DNA of 64,000 nt from Megalobrama amblycephala. Lineage: Eukaryota > Chordata > Actinopteri > Cypriniformes > Xenocyprididae. The stretch covers positions 10,344,082-10,408,081 of the forward strand of contig NC_063054.1 in assembly GCF_018812025.1 (NCBI RefSeq). The letters run 5' to 3'. The notes under the pieces were generated by a model, which saw nothing but the letters and a program-made list of their open reading frames with translations, searched no databases and was not told the origin of the DNA. Below, piece after piece: positions 50,314 to 61,980 of the stretch. The translations under genes were made by a program, and so were the position numbers. Numbering within the stretch: position 1 is the stretch's first letter; every line of letters begins with the position of its first letter.

Positions 50314-52085
50314 CGTTTCTCATTGTTTGTGCACATCAAAACAACACAAAAAAAGTTCTCTCCAACGGAAAGATGTCGTGGCTCTAAACACACAATCAGA
50401 AAACTGCATTTGATCTTCTAGGGACTGGAAATGGACCGACCAGAAGGAGCCAAAGGGTCCACCGGAGCACTCACTCTTCAGGCCGCCTCGCCGGAGACGT
50501 GACCAGACGCAAATATCTCGGTTTTTTTTTTTTGTTTTGTTTTGTTTTTTTCTGGTGGTTAAAGACTGGCTGGATGAAATTAGAGTTGCAAGTTATTGTG
50601 ATGTTTCATCTGACTCGATGCGTTTTGTCAGACAAACGGGACTTAAAAACGGAGGCTTTCATTTCACGTTTTTACGCAGAACTACTACTATGGTGCCAGA
50701 CGGGGTGTTTTAAACGAAATCAGTCAGCGTATATTTGCCAATGTAATTAAGTAGATACTGTTCATGAGAAATGTAAAGATGTGTTCCATAAGTGTAATTT
50801 CAAATGTAAAATAATATTTTTAAGAATCCTTTACTGATTTTCTTTATTTTTTTCTGGATCTGTTTGAGAGGTGCCTCAAATCTATTCGAAAAAAAAAAGA
50901 GGAACTTGCCAAGTCTCTGAGAGTCAAATAATCACACCATTTTTCCCCTTCTCATTCTTGCTGGTATTTTTAAATGCACTTTATATTTGAATTCAGCTTG
51001 TGACCGATTCATCACGTGGAGACAATTGGACACACATGTCCCTCACTGCTCTGTCCATCCTTGACTTTCTGGATAGGAACCGCTGGATAGGAACAGCGTG
51101 CAGCAGAAGACACAAGCTGTTTACGCAAGTGCTAGACAGAGAAATACGATGGTGGACATGGGGGACAGACTTTACAGCGGAAGACACATCGCATCAGAAG
51201 ATACACATATGCAACACACAGAGATGCTACTGTCCAATGAAGGTTTCTTCCTCCTGAAAGACAATGAGTGCTACAATCAGCAGTGTGTCATCTCACTATT
51301 TCTGTTCATCTGTTTTGATGTTGTCTCTGGTATGAAGGTCTAGTACGTGAAGACACTTTTCAGGGTTCATTTTGCCAAATTTGTCCTTTTTTTTTGGTTC
51401 ATTTGCCTGCATCATTTCCGTTCAGTCTGCCTTATGCGATAGAATGACGGGGCGAGGATCGGGCAGAAAGGGGATGAAGGGAGAGGGGAAAAGAGTAAGA
51501 CAGAGGTTGTTTAAGGGATGGGAAGTTGTCAAAGAGTAGTAAAGTGCCTTTACTCGACTCGTCCCCTGCGCTGTTCGCATCCTCGTCTTGAGACAAACCA
51601 GTAGACAAACCGTGCTACACAAATGCCTGAACTCGCTCAACATTACGATAACAACGCACACACATACGCTCGGCCGCGCTCATCTCAGAGCGCCATATGA
51701 GGACACAGGCGGCATCTCGTGCGTCACGGTCGCTTGTTTGAGCCGGGCCTGTGATGTCTCTCTTTCAGGGAGTCCGCAGGGTGATTCATCTGCCGTTTGC
51801 TGCTCATTTTGTATTTAGACTAGAACACTTAGCGACATTGCTTCAATGTTTACAGCGGAAAGACCTCGACACCACCTCACACAAACGTTTGCTGAAAGAG
51901 TGCTGCTTTTTACCTCACAGTCACCTGCTCTTTGTTTGGTTTTTCGGAAACTTTCACGTTGACGCTTTTTTGACGTTCTTCTTTGCATGTTTGCATGTGT
52001 GAGAGAGTCTCTTGGTGGAAAAGAGCCGAGTGAACCAGCCAAAGCTGAAACACGCTGGTCCACCATCTGTTGAGAGAAAAAAAAA

Positions 52086-53195
52086 TCTTAAACCAGCCTA
52101 AGCAGATATGCTGGTCTTAGCTGGTTTCTGCTGGTCTCCCAGCCTGGCTTGGTGTTCAGCTTGGTTTAGTGGCCAGAAACCAACTTGAAGACTGCTTAAA
52201 GATGTTTTTTTTAGCCTGATAGCTGGTTTTAGGGGTTTTGGGGCACTTAAACTCTTGATTGGTCTGGATGGGTGATCAGGTAAAACCAGCATACCATCTT
52301 AAACTAGTTTAACTCATTTTTTCTTCAACAAGGCCAGACTAGTTTGCTGGTTTTAGAGTGATTTTGACTCAAAGTTTGTCTGGCTGGGAGACCAGTTAAA
52401 ACCAGCAAACCACTTATGGCTGGTTTAAGATGTTTTTTCTCAGCAGAGAAAGCCTGCTTATCTGGTTTTTGGGGGGTTTCGTCCACCAGACTTGATTTGT
52501 CTGGCTGGGTGATCAGATTAAACCAGCACACCATCTTAAGCTAGTTTAACATGTTTTTTTTTTTTTCAAAGAGGGCTAGTCTGGTTTGCTGGTTTTAGAT
52601 TGATTTGGGGTACTTTAACTCGGATTTGTCAGATTGGAAGACCAGAAAAAAACCATCAAACCACTTAAGGCTGGTTTAAGAAAAGATGTCTTATCTCAGT
52701 AGGGAAAGCCTGCTTATCTGGTTTTGGGGGTTTTCGTGCACTTGAACTCTTGATTGGTCTGCCTGGGTGATCAGGTAAAACCAGCATACCGTCTTAAACT
52801 GGTTTAACATGTTTTTTCAACAGGATCAGCCTGGTTTGCTGGTTTTAGAGTGGTTTTGAGCACTTTAACAAAAGATTGGTCAGGCTGGGCGACCAGATAA
52901 AACCAGCAAACCACTTAAGGCTGGTTTAAGATGTTTTTTTCTCAGCAGAGAAAGCCTGTTTATCTGGTTTTAGGGGTTTTTCGATCACTTCAATTCTTGA
53001 TTGGTCTGGCTGGGTGATCGGGTAAAACCAGCACACCATCTTAAACTGGTTTAATGTCTTTTGTTTTGTTTTTTTCTCAATAGGACCAGAGTGGTTAGCT
53101 GGTTTTAGAGTGGTTTTGGGCACTTTAACTCAAGATTGGTCGGACTGGGCGACCAGTTAAAACCAGCCAACCTGTTAAGGCTGGTTTAAACTTTT
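52086..53195. repeat. Tandem repeat of about 250 bp in the USP24 3' UTR
   Basis: The phrase 'ggctggtttaaga' returns near 52417, 52669, 52918 and (variant) 53177. Each unit has two related halves built on 'aaccagca(a/t)acca' and its inverse 'ctggtttgctggtttt'. Units are diverged, so the array is old. If the UTR reaches 54064 it is transcribed and could fold on itself. Confidence 0.85.
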
Positions 53196-54058
53196 TTTTT
53201 TTTTCTTCATTTTCAGAAGGGTATTTGACTTTTTGACTCTTTCTCTTGGTGTCAGCCTCTTATAGTCAGCGAAACACTGCAGTACTCACAACTGCCTTTA
53301 TACTTTGAATCAGTAAAAGATTCATTGTTAATTCACCGCCGCAGATGTGGTTGGCGTTTGGGACAATTAGTTAAACAGGTTTTTGGATGACCAGAGGAGT
53401 TTTTCTAAATGTTTCAGGCTGAAGGCATTGACAATTCATCAGATCGGTGCCTGAACTCAAGGCATCTTTCTTATTTTGCTGGAATATGCACATTCGCAAT
53501 GATATCACACTAATTTCAGCTCAGCTGCCTAAATCGATTTTGACTGAAGGAGCCCATAAGAAACTACAGTTTACACTCAGTGCTGTAGAGTCTTCTTTGA
53601 AGTACAGTGTACTTGAGTGAACAGGGTGTGATAAAACTATCATCAAGTCTGATCCTCCTCCCTCCAATCAATCTTTTTTAAACCTTTCCTACACCTGTAG
53701 ATGCTGTACCAACCACTCGGCAGATCTGCGACGAGGCTTGCGTTTTTAAGCTGGGTGTCAGGACAGGGTTGAAGATGCTTGAAGAGTTTTTAATAACTGG
53801 GGATTCTTTGATTCATTTCTGCTGCGAGTGTGTATGATGTGTAAAGGAATCTGTTAATGCATGTTAAAACCACATTTTAATTTGTACATCAGAGTTTGGA
53901 CAATGAAAACATTTGATATAAAAAAGGAAAAACTGGAATGCACAACTTTCACAGATTGTGTCACTTTGTACGTGTCAAGTCTGAAGTTGATTTTAGACTA
54001 TTACTCACATAAAGTTTGTATAATACTTGTAATGTAAAAATATACATTTATAAAAAGA

Positions 54059-54064
54059 ATTAAA
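54059..54064 (+). promoter_or_regulatory. usp24: Candidate USP24 poly(A) signal ATTAAA
   Basis: ATTAAA lies in AT-rich sequence about 3.75 kb after the stop, the first plausible hexamer found. GT-rich sequence (cagtgtacatg) follows within 30 bp. Tentative. Confidence 0.3.
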
Positions 54065-54453
54065 CTCTTATAAACAGTGTACATGCATAATAGTAGATAG
54101 TGCTCTTTCCAAAATATAGAAAAAACAGATCTTGTTCATTTCAGAATGTGTAAATATCGAAATGAAAAGTGCTGACTAAATACAGTGTTTTCAGTATTAT
54201 CAGTATTACCAATATTGGAGGTTTGTTCATTTATCTGTATTGGTCCATATTTTAAATATATCGGCCAATATTGCATGTCTTTGTACATGCTTGATCCCTC
54301 TATTTTTAAATTTAGATTACCTTTGCCATCATCTAAGCCAATCTTTAAAAATGAATTATTTAATAACACTGTTAAATGTAATCTTTCTCAAATTTCAAAA
54401 TGAATGTCCATACTTCAATGAAGCCTAAATTCACTTGTAGCATTTCAAATGAT

Positions 54454-54474
54454 TTTATTAGTGTTTAATTTATT
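54454..54474 (-). promoter_or_regulatory. pcsk9: Candidate PCSK9 poly(A) signals
   Basis: Two AATAAA hexamers on the minus strand (54454-54459 and 54469-54474) lie about 330-350 bp after the PCSK9 stop. If used, the PCSK9 3' end sits about 400 bp from the candidate USP24 end. Tentative. Confidence 0.4.
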
Positions 54475-54804
54475 TAAACAAAATAGTCATTAATTTTATA
54501 TGGGCCATAATATTATAATTATTGGTATAGGTCAGAATTGGTCAGTGCATCCTTATTTAAAATGTGTTTTGCAGTCTAAAGGCCTATTTTAAAGTGTTTT
54601 AGCGTGTCTAGCTTGTAACTGGTTCTGGATATAACCATAACCATTGCTCCTCTCCATCATGTAATATTCCGTAGTGGCAGAATTTAACTCGCTTGTGTCA
54701 CGCCTCCAACTATTCTACGTGTTATAGCAGTTATGTCCTTGGTTATGTGTTTAGAGAAGGGAGGAAAGAGGAACACAACATCCCGTTAGGAATCAAGGTG
54801 GCCT

Positions 54805-54993
54805 TCAGTGGTCACGCGGCTGGTCGGATGGGCGGTGCCTGCAGCAGGTGGCGATGGCGGCAGCGCCTTTATCTCCTCCAGATGTACGAACTACACAAGT
54901 GTTTCCTAAAGCAAATGCCCCATGAGTGACAGAACCACGCGAAAGAGCCTGACAGCCTGTCAGTGTCCAGGAGTCCTCGCATGAAACTTCCAC
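54805..54993 (-). CDS. pcsk9: PCSK9 exon 12, Cys-rich module 3 and stop
   Basis: 62 codons and [31 protein letters not shown] and IATCCRHRP match the human last exon. Acceptor tcttttag. The tail after the last Cys pair is shorter than in human. Confidence 0.96.
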   Translation of the reverse strand: MEVSCEDSWTLTGCQALSRGSVTHGAFALGNTCVVRTSGGDKGAAAIATCCRHRPSDQPRDH

Positions 54994-57900
54994 CTAAAAG
55001 AGATAATGCAGGTTAGTAGTATGACCAACTGAACCTGATGCAAAATTTCATTCTTTTGCGCTCATGCAAAACCAGCACGAACATTCCCATTGAAATGACA
55101 GGATTTTGCCCACAAAAATTCGATGAACAGCAGTAAATTTGACCACACATTAGTTTGACCACCCAGAAATTAACATTTTGCCGCCATTTATTCACACTCA
55201 CTAAAACCCATAAGACTTTGGTTCATCTTTGGAACACAAAGATATTTTTAATGAAATCTGAGAGATTTCCCTTCATTGAAAGTCTGTTCACCCAAAGTGT
55301 TTATAAAGAGATGGTAAAAGAAATCCATATGAATTGGGTGGTTTATTCCAAGTCTTCTGAAGAGACATAATTATTTTATATGATTTTATTTACACAGAGC
55401 ACTGAAATATGGTAAACGGAAGCTCAAGCATTTATTTTACAATCTCTTTATGAACATTTTGAACCGTCAGAGTTTTGGGTAAATAGACTTTCAATGGGGG
55501 AAAAATTTAAACATTAAAAAAAATCTTTATTTGTATTTTGAAGATGAACAAAAGTCTTATGGGTTTGAAACGACATGAGAGTAAGTGATGACAGAATTTT
55601 CATTTTGGGGTGAACTATCACTTTAAAAGGGTTAGTTCACCCAAAAATAAAAATTATCCCTTGATTTATTCACCTTCAAGCCATCCTAGGTGTATATGAC
55701 TTTTTCTGAAGTTATAAATGTGAGCTTTGCTTCAGAAGGCCTTTATTAATATGGATTACTTTTATGATGGATGGATGTGCTTTTTTGGGCTTCAAAATCT
55801 TGGGTACCCCATCATTCATAAAGCTTGTAAGAGCCAGGATATATTTTTATATATATATACACTACCGCTCAAACGTTTGGGATCGGTAAGATTTTTAATG
55901 TTTTTAAAAGAATTTCCGTCTGCTCACCAAGGCTTAATTTATTTAATTAAAAATACAGTAAAAACAGTAATATTGTGAAAAATTATTACAATTTAAAATA
56001 TCTGTTTTCTATTTGAATATATTTTACAAAGTAATTTATTCTTGTGATGGCAAAGCTGAATTTTCAGCATCATTACTCCAGTCTTCAGTGTCACATGATC
56101 CTTCAGAAATCATTCTAATAAGATGATTAGTTCCTCAAGAAATATTTATTATTAATATCAATGTTGAAAACAGTTGTGTACTTTTTTTTTCAGGATTCCT
56201 TGATGAGTAGAAAGTTCAAAAGAACAGCATTTATCTGAAATACAAAGCTTCTGTAGCATTATACACTACCGTTCAAAAGTTTGGGGTCAGTAAGAATTTT
56301 TATTTTTATTTTGAAAAGAAATTAAAGAAATTAATACTTTTATTCAGCAAGGATGCATTAAATCAATCAAAAGTGGCAGTAAAGACATTTATAATGTTAC
56401 AAAATATTAGATTTCAAATAAACACTGTTCTTTTGAACGTTCTATTCATCAAAGAATCCTGAAAAAAAAAATATTGTACACAAATATTTTATACATCTGT
56501 ACACAATAAATGTTTCTTGAGCAGCAAATCATATTAGAATGATTTCTGAAGGATCATGTGACACTGAAGACTGGATTAACGATGCTGAAAATTCAGCTTT
56601 GCCATCACAAGAATAAATTACATTTTAAAATATTTTCAAATAGAAAACAGTTATTTTAAATTGTAATAATATTTCACAATATTACTGTTTTTACTGTATT
56701 TTTAATTAAGTAAATGTAGCCTTGGTGAGCAGACGAAACTTCTTTTAAAAACATTAAAAATCTTACCGATCCTAAACTTTTGAGCGGTAGTGTATATAAC
56801 TCAGATTGTGTTCGGCTGAAAAAAGAAAGTCATATACATGATGGCTTGAAAGTGAGTAAATCATGGAATAATTTTCATTTTTGGGTGAACTAACCCTTTT
56901 AAGTCCGGTTTCAATGAATCGACAGTTGTACAAGAGATTCAGGAGTTAAACTGCTACTTGTATAAATGTTAGAAGCCGTGCATTTGTTTTTGTGTTCACT
57001 GAGTCAATGGAAACTTCTTGTGATAGTAAGTCACCTGTTCGCTGAGCCCTGTGGGGTCGTGTTCTTTCAGATGACACTCCAGAGAGGACGAGTGGCAGCA
57101 GGAGGCATATGATGTTACACCCCTTTTAGCAGGACATGCCCTGCGGCTGCCATGTAGAGGTCGATCAGAGTCTGATACATCTCCAGATGAAGAGGAAGAA
57201 CTGCAGCCTGCAGGGAAAGATGACAGTTGTCACATTCTATAAAAACGTGACTAGAAATGTACACAAAGACAATCAAGGTTAATAAAATGTCATTCGGTTA
57301 ATAAAAAGCATTTTCAGCAGCAGTGACAGCAGGAACTGAAAGCAGAATCATTTCAAAACAAATGCGCAAGATTAAAATGTCTATTTAAAAAACTATTTGA
57401 AGAGTCTAGTTCCAAAACGCGATAAACGCCATTTAAAAAAAAAGTTTCCGCCAAATTCAGTATTGTATCTGGTCGGTATTGAAAAGTCATTTATTAATTT
57501 TGCGCAAAATGCGATTATCCATCATGTCGTTCTGTTATGTTTTCTCCCTTTCTTTCCAAAACGCGACAAACGCCAGTCTCCTTTTTCTAAAAAATGTGAT
57601 AAATATGTGATTAATATATATGTGTATGATATATATGCGATTAAATTTTCCGCTCAACCAATCACAGCGCACCATTCCATGCACTGTAAACATTGAAGGC
57701 TTTTTTAATTTAACCGTTTATTTAACCGTGCGGTGGCGCCAGATACTCTTTAATCGGTAATGACAAATAATTTATAACATTAACAAGATGACCCGTTGAA
57801 TTCATTTTGTGAGCGACGGCTGAATGTATTTTTAGTAAAATGTCTGTATATAAGATAAATATTGGCAAAGTTCAGACTCTGTCATACAATGTGAATCAAC

Positions 57901-60652
57901 TTACTTTGTTGTGTATTTCAATTATTTTTAGCAGTATTTTAATGAAAGAACCTTTTATATAGGACTTTTTCAGAGTGAAATTATTGTCTGAACTTCCACT
58001 GAACCCAGAACATTTCATTAATTAATCACAATTTATTGAATTTATGAAAAACGCTGCAGTGCGAAACCATCTGTCACCTGTCAGCTGATGGTCTGGGGGA
58101 CATTCTGCGTCCGCGCCTCTCTCGGGACTCTCTATTATCTGGCACTGAGCTTTATGGCCCGTACAACAGCGCGCTACAGCAAACACTCCTTGCCCTCCAT
58201 TCCCATTGACAGCAACACACTCTTTCTGCCCATCACTCACCTGTCAGAAAGAAAATGATTAAACATTGCTCTGCTTCACTTACTCTCTGGTGTAGAGTAG
58301 AGACTTGCATCAGGTTGACAGTTTAAACTGTATTTTTTGAGGATACTGAACTAAATTTCTCTGATAATGACCTCCAATCTTTCTCCAGCTCTCGCGCCGT
58401 TATGTGAGAAACTGGAGCAGCTCAGTATCTCTTCACCTTGGCGACAGCGGGCCACTGCTGTGGCGAAACCTGAAGCGCCTGACCTCTCAGACCAAACCGA
58501 TCTACAGAGCAGATCCTCTCCTGTGAGAAAACACAGAAGGAGTGGCAACCTCATTAAAAATACACAACACCACCTTAATGGTTACAGATATGTTTTGGCC
58601 ACTTCTATAGTGTTTAAGTTACCCATCATGGCAACACTAGTTTTAAACTGCAAAAGCATCCACATAAACAAGCCTGGGCCAGTAACAGACTACCAAAAAC
58701 TGTTTAATACTATTTTGTAAGTTAAACTGTTCCAAAATGTTTTTCAGGGAAGAAAATAATGCAATTAAATTGTAGTATGTACAGTATGTTACGTGATGAA
58801 AGTCACTATTAATATACAATTTGACTGTAAATAAACCAGTAAAACAAAACAATAAATATGGTTAATATTAATAATAAATATGATTAAGCTATTATAATAT
58901 AATATAATATAATATATTAATTCAGTGCAATCTGCTAAATATAATATTAAAATGTTACGTGATTAAAGTCACTACTCAATACACAATTAGTATGTAAATA
59001 AACCAGTAAAACAAAACAATAAATATAGTTAATATTAATAATAAATATGAATAAGGTATTATATTATATTATATTATATTATATTATATTATATTATATT
59101 ATATTATATTATATTATATTATATTATATTATATTAATTCAGTGCAGTCTGCTAAATATAATATTAAAATGTTACGTGATTAAAGTCACTACTCAATACA
59201 CAATTAGTATGTAAATAAACCAGTAAAACAAAACAATAAATATAGTTAATATTAATAATAAATATGAATAAGGTATTATATTATATTATATTATATTAAT
59301 TCAGTGCAGTCTGCTAAATATAATATTAAAATGTTACGTGATTAAAGTCACTACTCAATACACAATTAGTATGTAAATAAACCAGTAAAACAATAAATAT
59401 GGTTAATATTAATAATAAATATTAATAAGGTTTTATATTATATGATATGATATTATATTATATTTTATTATATTATATTACTATATATTCACTGCACTCT
59501 AAATATAGCATTAAATTAATTAGGCATTAATTTTAATATTAAATATAATTATTTTATTATTTAAATTCATTGCAGTCTGCTAATTATAGTATTACATTAT
59601 TAAAGGTTAATATTACATATTAAAAGGGTTGTTATATTACATTATATTAGAAATTGACTGCAAACTGCTAATTATGGTATTAAAATTATCATACATCAGA
59701 CTGTAATATCAGTCCATATTATTACTGTTGTAGAAGCTTTACTCATGAACTCTGACCTGTGGGTGTGGAGGTGGGGTCGGGCAGGGCGACCACCATGTTG
59801 GGTGTAGTGAGACGGTGGTCCTGTGGCAGAGACTCTGGGTTAATGACCTGTTTGACTGAATGATAGAGGAGCTGTTGCAGAAGCTGAGCAGAGCTGGAGT
59901 TTGGACTCAGATTCAGAAGCACCGCCGCTACACCTGAAAACACACACAGACCTGAGCTGGTCTGGACGGACTGATAAAATATACTCTCATCCATCTAATA
60001 ATACACACGAATAATAGTATGAATTGTTGAACGTGTGTGCTAACCAGCGACGTGTGCCGCTGCCTGTGACGTTCCGCTCTTGGTAGTGAAGCAGGTAGAG
60101 CAATCGCTGGATGCACTGATGATGTCATCCCCGGGTGCAAACACGTCCACGCAGCGGCCCACGTTGGTGCCTGTCTTCCCAGTGCTCAACGGCTGGTCGG
60201 CAAAATTAACAGCCCCTACTGTTATCACCTGCAGCAGGGGAACAAATGATGGCAAAACCAATTATACTGACAAGCAAATGCTTTTCTGAAGGATTCAACC
60301 CATTGTAATCTCAGGCCGGTACCTCGGGCTCTGAGGCTGGTGAGTACAGACACGCATCATCGTTGTAGTTACCGGCTGCAGCAATGAGCACTGCACCAGA
60401 TTCAACCATTGTCCTGCAGGCAGCGTTGAGGGTGCGACTGAATCCCCCTACAAATGGCAGCAGTAGGATCACGGGTCTGATAGGCTGAGACATCAGAGAT
60501 GACTGGATGTACTCCAGACCTGTAACAGAGTTGTGTAAAATAATAATATAATATTTTTATTTACTGTTTGTTTGTTTACCTGCCAAAGCTCATGACACTG
60601 CTTATTATTTAATAATAAATAGTTTCTTGTTTATTATTTTTCCTTTTTTTTT

Positions 60653-60734
<82 letters not shown>

Positions 60735-61071
60735 TCAAACCAAAATTTATTTAGACACCTTGAACATTTCATTCATTAATACAGTTTATTCACTATAGTT
60801 TTAAAAAAAACGGTAATAAAATATGATTATCAAGATTTCAGAGTTAAACTGTCAGAAAAAATTACTCTTAATTATGTCAAATAAAACTTAAGCAAAACAT
60901 GGTCAGGTCAAATTGTCTGAATAATTTCTGGTTCCAATTTTTTATCAATTTTACTGGTAGTCCACTGTATGAAGAATTTTTGGATATAATATGGGTATAA
61001 TTTTGCTATCCTCACTTACATAAATGAACTATATAGTGTCCTGCACCCACTAGTAAATATTAAAAAAAATT

Positions 61072-61152
<81 letters not shown>

Positions 61153-61447
61153 TCATTATTATTATTTTTTTTTTTTTTTTATTATTTATGTTTGGTTTAC
61201 CTGCTAAAGCTCCTGACGGTATGTTTTTATTTTTTATTTTATATTTAATAAATAATGTTAATGTTAATATTAATAATAAATATTAATAAGGTTTTATATT
61301 ATATTATACTCACTGCATATATTAAATTAATTAGGGGTTAATACTAATATTAAATATGATAAATATTTTATTATATAAATTCATTGCAGTTTATAGTATT
61401 AAATTATTAAAGGTTAATATTAAATATTAAAAAGGTTGTTATATTGT

Positions 61448-61487
<40 letters not shown>

Positions 61488-61510
61488 ATTCATATTAATA
61501 AAAACATATA

Positions 61511-61556
<46 letters not shown>

Positions 61557-61796
61557 TATATGTTTTTATTAATCATAAAAATAAATACATAATATTAATA
61601 AAAAAGCAAACAAATATATATTCATATTAATAAAAACATATCACATATATATATATATATATATATATGTGATATGTTTTTATTAATATGAATATATATT
61701 TGTTTGCTTTTTTATTAATATTATGTATTTATTTTTATGATTTGGTTATATATATATAAAACCAAATCATAAAAATAAATACATAATATTAATAAA

Positions 61797-61846
<50 letters not shown>

Positions 61847-61863
61847 TTTTATTAATATGAATT

Positions 61864-61909
<46 letters not shown>

Positions 61910-61924
61910 TGTACGTACGTACGT

Positions 61925-61980
<56 letters not shown>

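Larger units (their letters stand above)
50314..54085 (+). other. usp24: Probable USP24 3' UTR (end uncertain)
   Basis: No further exon was seen after the stop. No AATAAA was seen on this strand until the ATTAAA at 54059, so the UTR may be about 3.7 kb. It includes a Ser-free, ORF-poor unique part (50314-52085) and a tandem repeat (52086-53195). The end is inferred only from the poly(A) hexamer; transcripts would settle it. Confidence 0.45.
53196..54804. other. Region between the two convergent genes
   Basis: Holds the distal part of the probable USP24 UTR, candidate poly(A) signals of both genes, and at about 54130-54560 an AT-rich dispersed repeat related to 45960-46240. No further gene was found between the two stop codons. 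Confidence 0.5.

Noticed and set aside
54693..54929. Plus-strand ORF opposite PCSK9 exon 12
   Set aside because: It is the shadow of the conserved minus-strand exon; the Cys pattern of PCSK9 explains the region.
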